NCBI RefSeq assembly: GCF_023343835.1
Contig: NC_064433.1
Coordinates: forward strand, 30,659,214-30,723,213
Length of the DNA: 64,000 nt
Source: Lagopus muta
Lineage: Eukaryota > Chordata > Aves > Galliformes > Phasianidae
Reading direction: 5' to 3'
A program made the translations under genes and the position numbers. Of the stretch, positions 46,201 to 59,190 are shown piece by piece; the stretch's first letter is position 1; each line of letters opens with the position of its first letter. The notes beneath the pieces are model-generated. The model saw only the letters and a program-made list of their open reading frames with translations, searched no databases and was not told where the DNA came from.

Positions 46201-49200
46201 AAAATATCTTTACATGCCAAGGATCCAACAGAGCTTACTTTTGCTTCTTAGAAGAATTGAGCACCTAAAACAGTAAAACAGAAAAGTAAATTCCAGTTAA
46301 TTCCATTTATTCACGGTACTTTCTCATGAATCATCTCTCTATAGTAATAGAGAGAGCAAGTGAAAAGTTCATTGTTACATCAGCTGCCATCTACTTAGTC
46401 AATTTGGCAGCACCTTGGAGTCAATAAAAAGTAAAGTATGATTGTAAAGCCTCCTGTCCCAATTGTTTTTAAGTAATGTCTGCTCTTTCAAATTAAAATT
46501 CCTCAAAAAGTGGCTTGCGCTTTGGTGCAGCTGTCTTTGTTTAATCTCCTTACTTCTTTAGCTGGTTCAACTACGTTTGTACATACTACAAAGCCACTAC
46601 AATTTGTGGCTCAAATAAATTCTTAAAGTTCTAGAATTTGTAATGGCCCTATTTTTAGAAAATCTATGTAACCTGATAGAGAAGATAAGAATTCAGAAAG
46701 CATGTTTAGCCTCTAGCCTGATGAGCTTCCTTTGTTTATATAACAGATGCATTTTTCAAATTTCAATAGAATATAAGTTACAAAGCCAATGACTCTTTCA
46801 CAGTCAGAGCAATAATTATGCAGAAATGATGTGTTTAGATGGCCTTCTGTAGGCTGAAGTTCCTTTGTTCTACTTGTGGCCTGAGTCAAACAGGAGCTGT
46901 ATGGCCCAAGTTAATGACTTATCAAGCTTGAGCAGTTTGCATTAAATGCACACACATGTCTTTCATTTGGGTCAGCACTCCCAAGAGGAAGCATGTGTAC
47001 CTCCAGAAGACCTTGTAAGTATTGATGAGGATATCACCTTGAGTCTATCTCTGTGTAATATAATTAATTGAACAAATGGTGCAACAATGTTTTGCCACAA
47101 AAGAAGAGACTTAAAATATTGTAGTCTCTATCGCTATATAAAGATATTAAGAGGAGGCACTGGAGCTGGGATTGTCCTGAAGTAAAGCCTCCTTTTGCCT
47201 TGAAGCCTATTCAGGAATGTTTAAAGCAAAATAGTTTTTGAAAACCTCAGCTATCCATTACTATGCAAAATAACTGAAGCAAAGAGGTTCTTCATCATCT
47301 CTAGGCGCCACAGGCTGAGCATTGACTGCTTGTCTTTATCTTGCACTTCTCTCCTTGGGTGGAGCCATATCCTTGCTGAGGATCATAGTTTCCTCTGGGA
47401 GACAGCTGCACCTGGGAAAGTGGTTCACACTCCCATGGATGTGTTGTAGCTCCTGTCTGCACAGAAGTGAGGAGCACATCTGGGATCACCAGGACCACAG
47501 CAGCAGTGGTGATGAATCCAGAGGGCAGAGCAGAGCAAGGACACATAGGAGTGCTTCCCTGCCCTAGGACCTCCTTTGACCTCAGTCTCTCTTCCCATTA
47601 CTTATTACTTTATTTTAGCTGATGCTGGTTTAATGCAGAATGAAGAAATGGTGCTTGGAGTCAAAACTGTCCTGTTTCACCACGTGTTGATTTGCACAGT
47701 CATGTGTCCTTTTTGCCACCATTTGCCTTGGTAAATCACAGGTTTTAAAGGAAGCATCAGCTCATCTTACATCTCTAACACCTATTTTGCCCCTACATCA
47801 AGTAGTTCTGTGTCACCAAGATAAAAAAGTATTGATTTGTATTATGCATGCCCTTAACAGGATAACTTAAAAATACTTTTGTAAATAAACATTGGACCAA
47901 GAAATCCTCATTAGTCTTTGCAGATCATACTGAAAATTATTTTTAGATGAGTTTTATTTCCTTCATCTGGGGAGAAACTGAGCATTGACTTCTGCACCTT
48001 CCTACACAGTCTTATCCAGACTACTTTCTTAGGAGTAAATGTAAGTCAAGAATTGCAAAAAACACAAGTGGTGAACTCAAATAATTTAATTAGACTATCC
48101 TGAGCAAACCATACTAAGAAATCTAAATTCAACGCCTGGTGTGCCTACAGTAGTTTTATACCAAAAGTTTCACTACCTCATATTTCAATCGATCAGATAA
48201 TATTCAACACTGTATATTTTTCTTCCAAAATGCTGTTATCCTGCTCCAGTGGTATTGTAAAACATGTCAGTTTAGACAGCCCAGAGGAAACAAGAAATAG
48301 GACAGGTCTACACCCAGGAACAGCTACTGCTGCTGCTGATACAATTTTGTCCAGCTACAGCACAAGGATAACTTTTCACGAAGTAGGAAAATCTCAAATT
48401 CCTTACAGACATTATCTCCCTTACCCAAATGTGGGAAGAGAGAAGGAAGCTCTTCAATGGAAGAGAACCTCCCATGAAAGTTTGGCAGGTGTTGCTGAAG
48501 ATTAAGGATGGCATTCCAAAGTGTCGCAGAACAAAGGAAAGGAAGCTGTTTATTTCACATCCCTTGTTTAGCACAAAGACAACTTTGCATCTGATCAAAC
48601 CACAAGTGCATTTGGTACAAAAATAGATTTTCTTCTCAGTACTTAACAAAATGTAGGTTTTGGCACAAGTTTATCGGGCAAATTTTGCTTTTCATTGTCG
48701 AAAATTGTTATATTTAATGTTTCCATACAGACAAAACCATTCCCATTATTTCTTTACCACTGGCATTTATATGTGACCATGCTGAAGAGGTTATGCACGT
48801 GCCACATAGAGGAACCAGTGATGCCTGGCTAAACTATCTTGGCATAGGCAAGTGTGATCTGGAAAAGAACAGACATTTCCTTTGCTAATGAATTAGTGCA
48901 AGCAGTTGGACAGAAACAAGCTGTAAAATGCCAACTCAGCAGGAACACTTCCTCGAATACATAAAAGCTGTTCCTTTACACATGGCACAGCAAGATCTCT
49001 CCAAGAATTTCCAGGCCAGTATTCTTGCTTTTCAAAGTTTTTTCAAATAGGTACAAACCCTCCTCTCTTGAATGCCCCAAAACAAACAGAAAGGGATGTA
49101 AAAATTTAGAAGCATCAAAATATTAGAATCATCAGTCATGCAAAGCATGACTGGTTAAACTGGAAGAAGTGTCTCCTTGAGATTTTGCTTCTATCCTGAG

Positions 49201-49251
49201 TATATTTAAAAATAAAATGTTTGCTATTGCTGGGAAAACAAATATGATAAA
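43291..49251. other. Intergenic, about 6 kb without a recognised gene
   Basis: Unique AT-rich sequence with one TA repeat. A somewhat GC-rich patch at 47.30-47.58 kb has complementary short frames but no family match. Confidence 0.55.
45772..45812. repeat. (TA)n microsatellite, nearly palindromic
   Basis: Alternating TA with ACA and ATG interruptions; could extrude as a hairpin. Confidence 0.9.
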
Positions 49252-49340
49252 TCACAGAATCATAGAATATCCTGAGATGGAAGGGACCCTTAAGGATCAC
49301 TGGGTCCAACTCCTGGCTCCACACTGGGCTCCATGCTCCT
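49252..49340 (-). mobile_element. CR1 LINE 3' terminal fragment
   Basis: CACAGAATCATAGAATATCC followed by TGAGATGGAAGGGACCC and TCACTGGGTCCAACTCCTGG is a reversed CR1 terminus; similarity fades after about 90 bp. Confidence 0.88.
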
Positions 49341-52300
49341 GGAGCACACTGGGATGTTTTAGAGTTGATCAAGCATTCAAGCATACAGCAGCTATTCCTG
49401 TTTGCCTCTGGGATCTGCTGCCAGAGCACCACCTGTGGCTTTGGATTTAATTTTATAGGAGACACGTCATTCCTACGTGAAAGAAGGATCCCCTGACAGG
49501 TTCTGGGATTAAAACAGCTCCTGCTATTTGTGAGTAAGCAAAGTGAGTAGTTTGTGAAAGACTTATCCTGGCATCGCAACTGGCTCTACTGTGGTCATCT
49601 CAGCTAAACCTGCTGTGCTAGTGAGTTCCAAAAGTTGGTCTGTAAGGTGACCTGCATGAAGATGCCCTGTATAAAGATGTCCTGCAATATGTGGAGCAGG
49701 ACTGGCAATAGCAAGATGGAGGGAAAAATGGGAGACCAAGAGGAAGAGAAATCAGTGAGGTATGAAGACGGGGACACCTAAGTAGATTGTATCTACTTTA
49801 AAAAAATGTTATATCAAAATATGCAGCAGTAAGGTAAAGAATGTGCCCTACTGTCATCAACAAACTGACTGCAATACCCTCTTCTGATCACAACATTTTT
49901 GACTTACATAGATTTCACTGATGCTCATGATAAGAAGTGTTAATTTTTTTTTGTCATAATGATGCCTTAGAAAAACATGTATTCTATTCCTGCTGAAAAT
50001 TTTCCCACTGAAGATAAAATTTATCTGAAGAGTTTCCACGGGATATTTCTACATGGTGCTCCAGTGATGGAAGTTTTGCTTTGACTATTTTTAATGGCGT
50101 TTTGTTGACTCACTTCAATAAAATATTTTTGTTTTCTTAACTGAATCAGTGTTCATGTTAAATACTTTCACAGCTCATTTCCATTTGGAACAAAAATGAT
50201 TCTGGAATTTCCCATGAGATAGACTGTGTAGTTTCAATTTGCATAACAGTTATATTGAAGATGCTATCAAAGTCCAAGGTATTGCTTAATAGAAGAATGA
50301 CCAGAAAGGTATCTTCTGATAATATAAATTAAAAAAAAGAACATTTCCAATTTTAGAGGGAATAGGATTATAGCTAAGCCTTTAATTAAAAAAAAAAAAA
50401 AGCTTCATGTATGTATGCTTCATATTATATGATTATGGTCCTGTCAAGAATATGAGTGGAAAGTGAGACTCTGCCTATGCACTGAACCCAGTTCAGATTC
50501 TACACTCAACCTTAGGGGCACTCAGCTTTAGATGGAGCCTCTGTGTCTTTTGGATCTCTGTCTATCTAGGTCCATCTTCCTAGGCACATCTATAATTTTC
50601 AGTGCAGAGTAATTCAGTGCCAACCTTTTCTTCCTGAGAGCATTTGAGTTCTAGAAATGTAATGAGCCTCTGCATACATAAATCATCAGACTTACCCTGT
50701 GTGACAAAGATGAGTTTTCTTCAAAGTTAAGATATTTCAAGTATTAATGGAGACAGCAGTGGCTTTTTTTTTATATAATGACCTTACAAGGAGTGAGAAG
50801 TCTGAGTACAGATTTCTTCTCAGCAGGCTCTCTCCTGGATCTTGGTTAGTTCAAACCCCTGTTGCCTATTGACCACGGGGTAGAAATCAGTGCAAGAGAA
50901 ATGAAAGTGTAAAGAGGATTCGAGAAAGGTTCTGTTGCATCTGTAACATCTTTCAGGAAAGGATGGCTCTTTGTGGGCGCAGAATGAGAGGAACAAAGAG
51001 GTGGACATAATCTGTACCATCGGAGGGGTAATCTGTATCAAAAATGCTTGATTTGGGATTATTGCAAAAGTAGTGCTTAGAGTGAAAGCTGTAGCATTCA
51101 CATCCTTGTTTTCTTAAAATAGGCACCTAAATAGGTATTTGGAGTAAATCTGATTCAGTCCTTCAGTGCATTAACTCTCCATGTAGAAAGATAAGAACAA
51201 TAACAGCTGCCACAGTGATGATGTGAAAATACACCCTTGAATGCATATGAAGTACTATTCTGACATTTTCCATAGCGATAGCTGGGAGGAAATGAATCAA
51301 TCTGTCTTTAGATAAGACAATGAATAAGTGGGCTGCTAGTAAGGATAAAACAAAACATTAAAGAACTGCTCATTGCTTTTCAGTGATCTGCTATTAAAAA
51401 GAAGTTTAAGTGAAAATACTGTGACAAAGTGTAATAAGATAAAAGTCTTTACTAGATAGAAAACATTTCTCTTTAGTACTTAACGTCTCTGAAAGGATGA
51501 GTGAGCTTAATTCTGCTTTTCAGTGCTGATATTTAGAAACAGACAGATTTCTTGAAAAAGCCAAGAATTTGTCTGTGTTTACGTCCAGAAAGGCTGGCTG
51601 GCACAATCCTGTCAAAGCATTTTCCTGATCAACTACTGGCATAAAGTGACAAGCAGGAAATCATAGTATCTCCTATAAATGGATAGAGGTTGCATCTTTT
51701 TCACTATGAAGTCATGTCTCTGTGACTGAACATGCCTACATTCTTGCATTCACTCTCGATCTGCCATGTAGTCTATATTTGTGTGATGTAAGCATTTCAT
51801 CCTTTTTTAGATAAGAGTGGTCTAATAGATAATATTTGAGGACATGGAAGGTCTTGAGACAGATGGAATCATAGATAAGAATAAAAGGCACATAAAGGAG
51901 ATACTGAATAGTCAGACAGCAACTTCTAAGATATATATATATAATATATATATATATAATATTATATATATATATATATATAATACTGCTGCTGAGAGAA
52001 CCACCCACTTCCAACTTATTCAGCATTTCAGGAATGGCTTTGTTTATAGAAGTAGTTGAAAATTTTGACCAGTCTCATTTATTTGCATGCAAATAACAGA
52101 TCTGCATTTATAAATCTTGTTTATTGAAAGTTGCCTTTAGAAGTTTCCCAAACTACTAGAGTACATCCATATTTACTGATAAGTTCAATGTGTATTGATA
52201 AGTACTTTTTAGTACCCCAAAACAAATTCAGCAGGCACGCAGTAAACTGGGAATTTAATAAAATGTTGTGCTCAGTAAATTAGATTATTCCCTTGTTATA

Positions 52301-54835
52301 TCTATAGAAATTTAAAATCTCCCCTAGGCAATGTTGTCATTGGCAAGCATCAGAAATGCTTTCTTGAAGTCAGTCATTTTTTCACTTAGCACTTAACACA
52401 TATTTACATATTGTACCAGATAGATGTCAAAGAATTTATTCTTTGTGGGCTGCAAAGGTCAAGATTTTTGGCTTTTAGAATCCAGCCAACTATTCCTGTG
52501 CGTTGAACCTTCATTTTTTAAAGTAGGATATTAAAAAGTTATTTTCTGAAGTAACTATGCTGTCACTGCCATATAATTTTAACATTTTTCTTCTGGTTTT
52601 ATGCATAAAATGGAAATGCATCCTGATCTGTAAGCATTCTTTTAGCACATAGTATTCAGCATTTTTATTTGCTATTTGAGAACAATTAGCAGCAGCTGAT
52701 ACACCTAAAGGTCCTGTATTCTGGTATTTACAGAGGCCCTGTGGGCAGTAGTTGCTCAGGAACATCTGTGCTCTCCTCCTTTGGAGGTCTAACAGGAAGA
52801 GACATCAGGACAAAGTGCTCTGCAGAGCCTAGCTCCTAGCTGGTGGGGACAAACTGGCTTGGTACACAAAGCCCCCACTGCACAAAAACAGTAGCTCTCC
52901 TTTTTTTTCTTTTCTTTTAATGCCCCCAGTTACCCCTCAGACACGACAGATGATGCAGTTCTCTTGCAGTTCTTTTGTTCTCCCAGTATTTAAATGAGGT
53001 AAGTCTTGGATGTGTAAGGACTGTATGAACTCTTGTATAGATAGTGCAGAGGAGATACTGACGGATGGGAAAAAGAAATGATTTTGGATATCAAGATACC
53101 TCAGAAGATGTTCAACATGCAATGCATTTTCTTCATTGTCATCAATTGTTCCTACAATCCTAGACATCTTCAGAAGTTAAAATCCTCTCTTTTTCCTCAT
53201 CTGTTAATACTGATACAGGATTCAACCTGATATGAAACTCATAAAACTTCCCATTAGATGTGGAAAGTGTCTTCTGACTGGTAGAGATTTGAAAGAGTAG
53301 ACAATTGCAGTGACTGTTTGGCCAGTATACTTCAATCCAACTCTTATTCTGTCACTGATGGAGCAGTAATGAAGAACAACTGAGGTATTTTTTGCTAATA
53401 CTTTAGGCATCTGAAATCTAAATATGGGATATTTATGGCAGACCATATGATTTTGCTTGGTGACACCTGGGGAGTCACCAGAATTAAATAATCTTTGGAG
53501 TATGATATGGAATTCATCCTATCTCTCAAGCTTTTGCAGAATAGCAGCCGGTATGCATGAAGAATGTATTGAAAAGGTTGGAAGAATCAGCCTTCAGTGC
53601 TTATAGTTGGAAAAGAGCCAGCTGCCACTTAAAAAGAGAGAAGACACCGCAGGGGAGCAGTTCACAGGTGAGTGAAGGAGAGTACTGTAATCCTGCAAAG
53701 AAAAGATATAGCTAATTCCAGATGTATGCTCTAAAGGTTTCTTTTCTTTGCTATTGCAAACAGTAGAGATCAAAATTCAAATAACTCAAAGGGACATTTT
53801 TTTTTAACTTTTCCAAATTTTCCTCTAAATTCATGACAAGGCTGTAGTTCTTCTCAGGTATTGCATCTCTGATTCAGTGTGAAAAATGAAGTTTTAAACC
53901 TGACACAACGTCAGTTAGTACCAATAATGAGGTACAGTAGTATTTCTTTTCCCCTCTTTTGAGAAGGGGATTCACTATCTTTCATTCTCTTTGCCTCCTT
54001 GCTTTTTTTCTTTCCATGTTCTTCCCCAACAATTTTGTCACCACTTCACTTTTGACATCTCCATGTTGACAGTGAAGATTGATGGCCTCTTATATTCTTC
54101 AGTCAAAGAAGATGAATCAAAGTCAGTCATTTTACTGGCTAATAGAAACAGTCTATTTATTTTTTTGCAAAAATAGCATAGAATAGAAGAGTTTAGGGAG
54201 CAAGAATTGGGGAATGACAGGGAAGGCAGTGGGAAAAAATCTCATGGTAATGTTTGCTAAAAATTGAAGGTGGATCTGTGCATCTTGACAGTTTGTTCAG
54301 GCTGGGACTTAGCTCTCAGCTTAGGAGGTACTGTGAGTCTGTTAAGATGATAATATAAACAGATTTAAGTTCAGTTTTGTAACCAGTACTAATGCGATTT
54401 AAAATAGCTGAGCTATTTTTACTGTATAATTGACCATGAGTATACTTCTGCTCTTTTTCTATTCACTAGCAGTAAAAGAACACGTGAACCCTGGTCACCA
54501 AAGAACATGTGATCCTTCTGTAGATAATAAAGTCATTAAGCCTGTCATTTTTTGTTTTTGAAGGAAGATACTTCAGAAAATGTATAAACTCCCATGTATG
54601 ATTGCTGTTCTTCAACTCAGGACCACATACTGATATACGTTGGTACAAAACTTGCTTTTGTTTTGGGAAGAATCTTGACTCAAAGATGTCTGTATGGGGC
54701 AGACTCACCACGTATCCTTTGCTGCAGACATCAAGTATCTGCAAGATTTGTGAGTTCTCACCAAAGATATTTAAAAGAAAAATCTTGGGCTCTATCATAA
54801 GACGCATGTTCTTGTATCACAGCCTACAGCTTCCT
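49341..54835. other. Intergenic, no gene recognised
   Basis: Unique AT-rich sequence, with A runs at 50330-50336 and 50388-50401. Only a TA repeat is recognised. Confidence 0.55.
51931..51984. repeat. (TA)n microsatellite with dyad symmetry
   Basis: Three ATATAT blocks separated by AAT and AATATT. The tract is self-complementary and can fold on itself. Confidence 0.93.
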
Positions 54836-54837
54836 CA

Positions 54838-55150
54838 TGAGGGTACAGGAGGGGCAGCATTGATCTCTGCTCTCTGGTGACTGTGACAGGACCCGAGGGA
54901 ATGGCACAGAGCTGTGTCAAGGGAGGGTCAGGTTGGGGGGTAAGGAAAAGGTTCTTTGCTGAGGAGGTGGTGGTCATTGAATAGGTTGCCCAGGGCAGTG
55001 GTCCCAGACCCAAGTTGGCGCACTTTAAGAATTTCTGGACAATGCTCTCAGTCATATGATCTCGTTTTTGAGTTGTCCTGTGCAAAGCCAGGAGTTGGAC
55101 TCAATGATCCTGACAGGTTCCTTCCAACTTGAGATATTCTATCTTCTAAG
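54838..55150 (+). mobile_element. CR1 LINE 3' end, different subfamily
   Basis: Carries the blocks TGATCTCTGCTCTCTGGTGA (54861), GACAGGACCCGAGGGAATGG (54885), GGAAAAGGTTCTTTGCTGAG (54943), AGGAGTTGGACTCAATGATC (55090) and CCTTCCAACTTGAGATATTC (55120). The terminal GATATTCTAT tail and the ACCCGAGGGAATGG block distinguish it from the other CR1 copies here. Confidence 0.95.
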
Positions 55151-58100
55151 ATCGAAATGGTATTTATGATTAAGTTGTGATAGTGGTAAAAGTCCTGAGA
55201 GGTTTAACTGTGCTTTGTGCTTGCAGCAAATGCCTGCTTGATCTTGCAACATTTCAAGATTTTCCTTTTGACTTTCTATTTCAAGAGCTGAGAAGACTTC
55301 AGCTTGAGAGACAGCAAGTCAATGGATGCTACACACCTGCCAGAAGGAAATGAGCATCCTCTGACTTCAAAGTGATGGTGACCAAGCAGGGACAGGATTC
55401 CCACATCTTCGTGCAACTCATCACACAGGTGCACATGGTTTTTGTATACTTGTACTGCTAAATTTAAGTCTTATCTCCAAGAAAATCTTCAATAGTTTGT
55501 AGATTTTGTTCAGGGGATGTAAAGATCACCGGGCCCAAACCAGCGCAACCACTTGGCAACTGCACAGGGAACTCTGTCCTTCAGCCTCAGGCCTATTCAT
55601 TGCTCATCTGTTCTCCTGAACCTCATTTGATTATTTCCAAGCTACTAGTTCTTCTAAGCCAGTTTTTAAAAATCTCTTTAATTTTTAGGGAAACTTATGG
55701 ATTTGATTATCTTTTAGCATGAAGATAGGGCAAACACCTATCCTACCTTGCTAGCTAGGAGTGTTGCTTAAGATGTATAAAAGTTCTTGAAATAAAAACA
55801 TTTTTGTACTTCCAACCAGGTATTTTGATGAGTTTCTCCACAGTGTGAGCATATGCAATCTGAAGATAGTAGAGTGGGGTCTGATTAAAGCCCTTATGAA
55901 CATTCCAAGTTCTGGATTAGTGCTGACATCTGCTGTTTATTCATATCACATACAAGTAACACGAGACAGGGAATTATTTCCTGTGTGCTTTTTGTCTCAA
56001 TTCCTTGTTTCATTTTGCATCAGGTAATGTTGATAAAATCACAAGATACTGTAAAACTTCCACAGGTCAACACAGATTCTGATGTGATTTCGAGATGTGA
56101 AATAAGGAGTCAGCAAATTAAAATGGAACGTTTAAGTTTACAGATGAGTGTTGATGCTTTGAAAAGGCATGAGATAGGTGGCCTAAGCAATGAGGCTCTT
56201 TGTGCACACAGCAGATATTTAGCCTGGAAGCTCCTAAGTGCAGAGGTCACATTTCTGTTACGCCTTTCTGCATTGTGCCCTAAAACAGTTGGGCTAGTCG
56301 GTTGTTGCCGCGGGATAAAGGGGTTATGGCAACAGGACAAGAGCACTGTTCCCTCAACCTCTGCTCATGCTCTGAGTCAGGACCAGCAGCACCGGCCCAA
56401 AGTGTCCCCACTTGGCATCACTGGGTCCTGCAGGAAACAGCCACTGTGCGGCACCGGCTCATTTCACGTAGGCTGTTAAACAGCTGTAATGTCCACAAAG
56501 TCATTGCTGGGCTGGACTGGTTCAGCAATATGTACTTTGCATTCCCAGACACCTTGACTCCTCCTGCTCTTATTCTGCCTTCTAACCTCGCCCCAAAAAT
56601 TGCTCAGGATACAATAGTTTAAGGTAACAAGATTTTCTCTGTGATAAGGTCACCATTATAAATGGCACCAGGGAGAAAATAATCTCAGGTGCTTCTATGG
56701 AAATCCCCGATTTATCTCATTAACATGGCACATGAAAACACTGTTTTTATTCTTAAATAAAAGAAAATCCTTCACTTGAATGAAGTGACCATGCTGATAC
56801 CAATACTGATACTGATATCAATACAACTATAAGTTGCATTTCCTTTACAGGGCATTGGAATTGAGAGCACATTTTTTTACACTTTTAGGATTTTTTTCCC
56901 TATATCCAACATCATGATTCAAAGTGTGACAAAATTTCAGATTATTTTAAAATCAGAAAGCCTTCAAAATAAAATTTATATCATTATTATCTGTATTGTG
57001 ATGTTACAACCCATTATATTTGCCCTTTTCCAAACTTTTTCCAATAACCATAAACCCTGTAATATAATTATTTCCTTTAAGAATGCTTCCTCCCAGTCCT
57101 GTGAAACCTAGGTCTGGGATTTTAAGTGTTTTCCAGTTAAAAAGGGAGAATTGGCAAAACGGTGCTCCAGCCCTCCTGAAGGATGCTGATAACATTTTAA
57201 CACTGCCAGTGCTGAGGTTTGGGTTTCTGCAGTCCCTCTGACTTTGACTCTGTAGTGACATCCAGTGACTCTGGCTGAAATCAGTGGGATTCCCACAGAG
57301 AAAAGTTTGCAGAAGGTTAAATCAATGGAAAGAAACTAGGTCATTTATTCAGGGAAAAGTCAAAATATTAATCCCAGAAAAAGCTGCGAATTTTAGCATG
57401 TTATTATATCAAAGTAACAATTCTGATATTTAGAAAACTCATTTAACCCCTATAAGAGGTGACTTTATGACTGTAAATAAGAAATAACAAAGTGATAGAT
57501 GACACTAATTGTTTTGGACTGGAAGAGATCTGTGTCTTTAAATTCCAATTGCAGTGAGTACACCTAATCTCTCAGAAGGCACTGATGTTTTCCTGAACCA
57601 ATGGTTGGGAATGACAGCATGATTCCTTGGCTTTCTGCACCTCCCATAGAACATGGGGGGGTTGGACAGATTTCCAGGCACCCACATGCCTTCTTGAGAG
57701 GCTGATGTGCTCAGGGAGCTGCTGGGCAGAGGGTGATCCCCTGTGCTTACGCAGAGGGAGCAGATCCTTGCTTTCAGTCCCCAGTATGGTGGGGATGTGG
57801 TTGCTTCTCTCTGTGGGTACATGAACATACTGTCCTCTCCTGAAGGGGCGATGACAGTAAGTAAGTCACTGCATGAAGGCATTTCCATTGCATTTTAATT
57901 ATGTGCAGGTTCAGCAAGAGGCATGTGTTCCTTTAGATATACTGACTTTACAAAATAGACTTCACAGAATTGAGAAGGCTACTGAGAACATGAGTGCAGT
58001 TATGAATCAAACCAGGGATATTTTGGGTTTTCTGTGAAGACTTTGCTATATTAAGAACCCAAACTTTTTTTTTTTTTCAACCCAAATCCTTTTGCTTAAA

Positions 58101-59059
58101 CATTCCCAGCCATACACCCAAATGTTTTTCTTGTTTAGCACTCAGAAAGTTTATATCTTCTTCCAATCAAAATTTTGGAGGTCAAATTTACCTTTGGCTG
58201 AATTATCACATTTCCCCAAAGTGCTTGGATGTGACGCCATTTTGACATGGCTATGGGGGATGGTGCTCTCTGAATGCTGCTTTTGTCCTGACCCTGATTC
58301 CTGAAGTGGAACTTGTCATTTGTGGTCAATTAAAGGATTTGATTTAGAGATGGAGAAAATGCAAAGTATAATAACAACAGAGATAGGCAAATGCATTAAC
58401 TTTCTCTGATCCCACTGCATTACTGAAAATTAACCAGGGCTAGGTAAAACAGTGCAAAGGCTTTATCTGATGCAATTGTATGGTAATTGGAGTTGGCCAC
58501 AGCAGTAAACTATAACCAATAAATAATACAATTTTCATTATCTATTTTAAACATCAGTTTGTCTTAAACTACTATTACTTTAACGGGATTTGATAGAGAA
58601 GGATCTTCCCGCCAGTTGGACTGGAAGGCTTGTAACAGATCTGGCCTCTACAAATGCCTTCTCTGAGGCTGCTCTTCAGAAGGATTTCCCATAACTGTGC
58701 TGCTGATACTCATTAGTGCTCAGGGACTGTTTCCTTATGGGTGTGCATCCCCATGAGAGTGAGGATTAATCTCAGCTCTACTTCCACCTGTCCCAGATGC
58801 CAACTGCTGTGCAATTTGTCAGGGACAGATTGCCATTATCTTGATTTAGGCAGGTGGATAGTCCTCTCTTTCTCTACCACTTTTACTGAAATAGCCTCAT
58901 GTCTGATATTCTCTTCTTGCATAGACTGATTAATACTAATGAGGGGTTAGTGTGAGGAGCAATATGCAGTACTGCAGTGGGGATGGAAACAATCTGTCCT
59001 GTCTCTGCTGCTTAAAGACAGGTAGTGATGAGTGTATTCTACAGTAAGAAATGCTGAAG

Positions 59060-59190
59060 AGAAACATTAGGAGGAGGCGACCATTTTGTAAGAGCAAATT
59101 CCAGAAAGTCTTGGAACAGATTGCCTCAAGAGATGGTGGGGTCTGTGAAAAAAAACTGACACTCAGTATGGCTGTGGGCAGTGGTGGTCC
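59060..59190 (+). mobile_element. Possible very old CR1 remnant
   Basis: The order of GAAACATTAGGAGGAGGCGA (59061), GGAACAGATTGCCTCAAGAG (59113) and ATGGTGGGGTCTGTG recalls the CR1 block 'GGAACAGGTTGCCCAGAGAGGTGGT', but identity is low and no tail is present. Confidence 0.35.

Noticed and set aside
48230-48649. Opposed ORFs of 91 and 113 codons
   Set aside because: No similarity recognised on either strand; a short CTG run explains the serine stretch.
54795-55085. 96-codon minus-strand ORF
   Set aside because: Antisense frame of a CR1 3' end.
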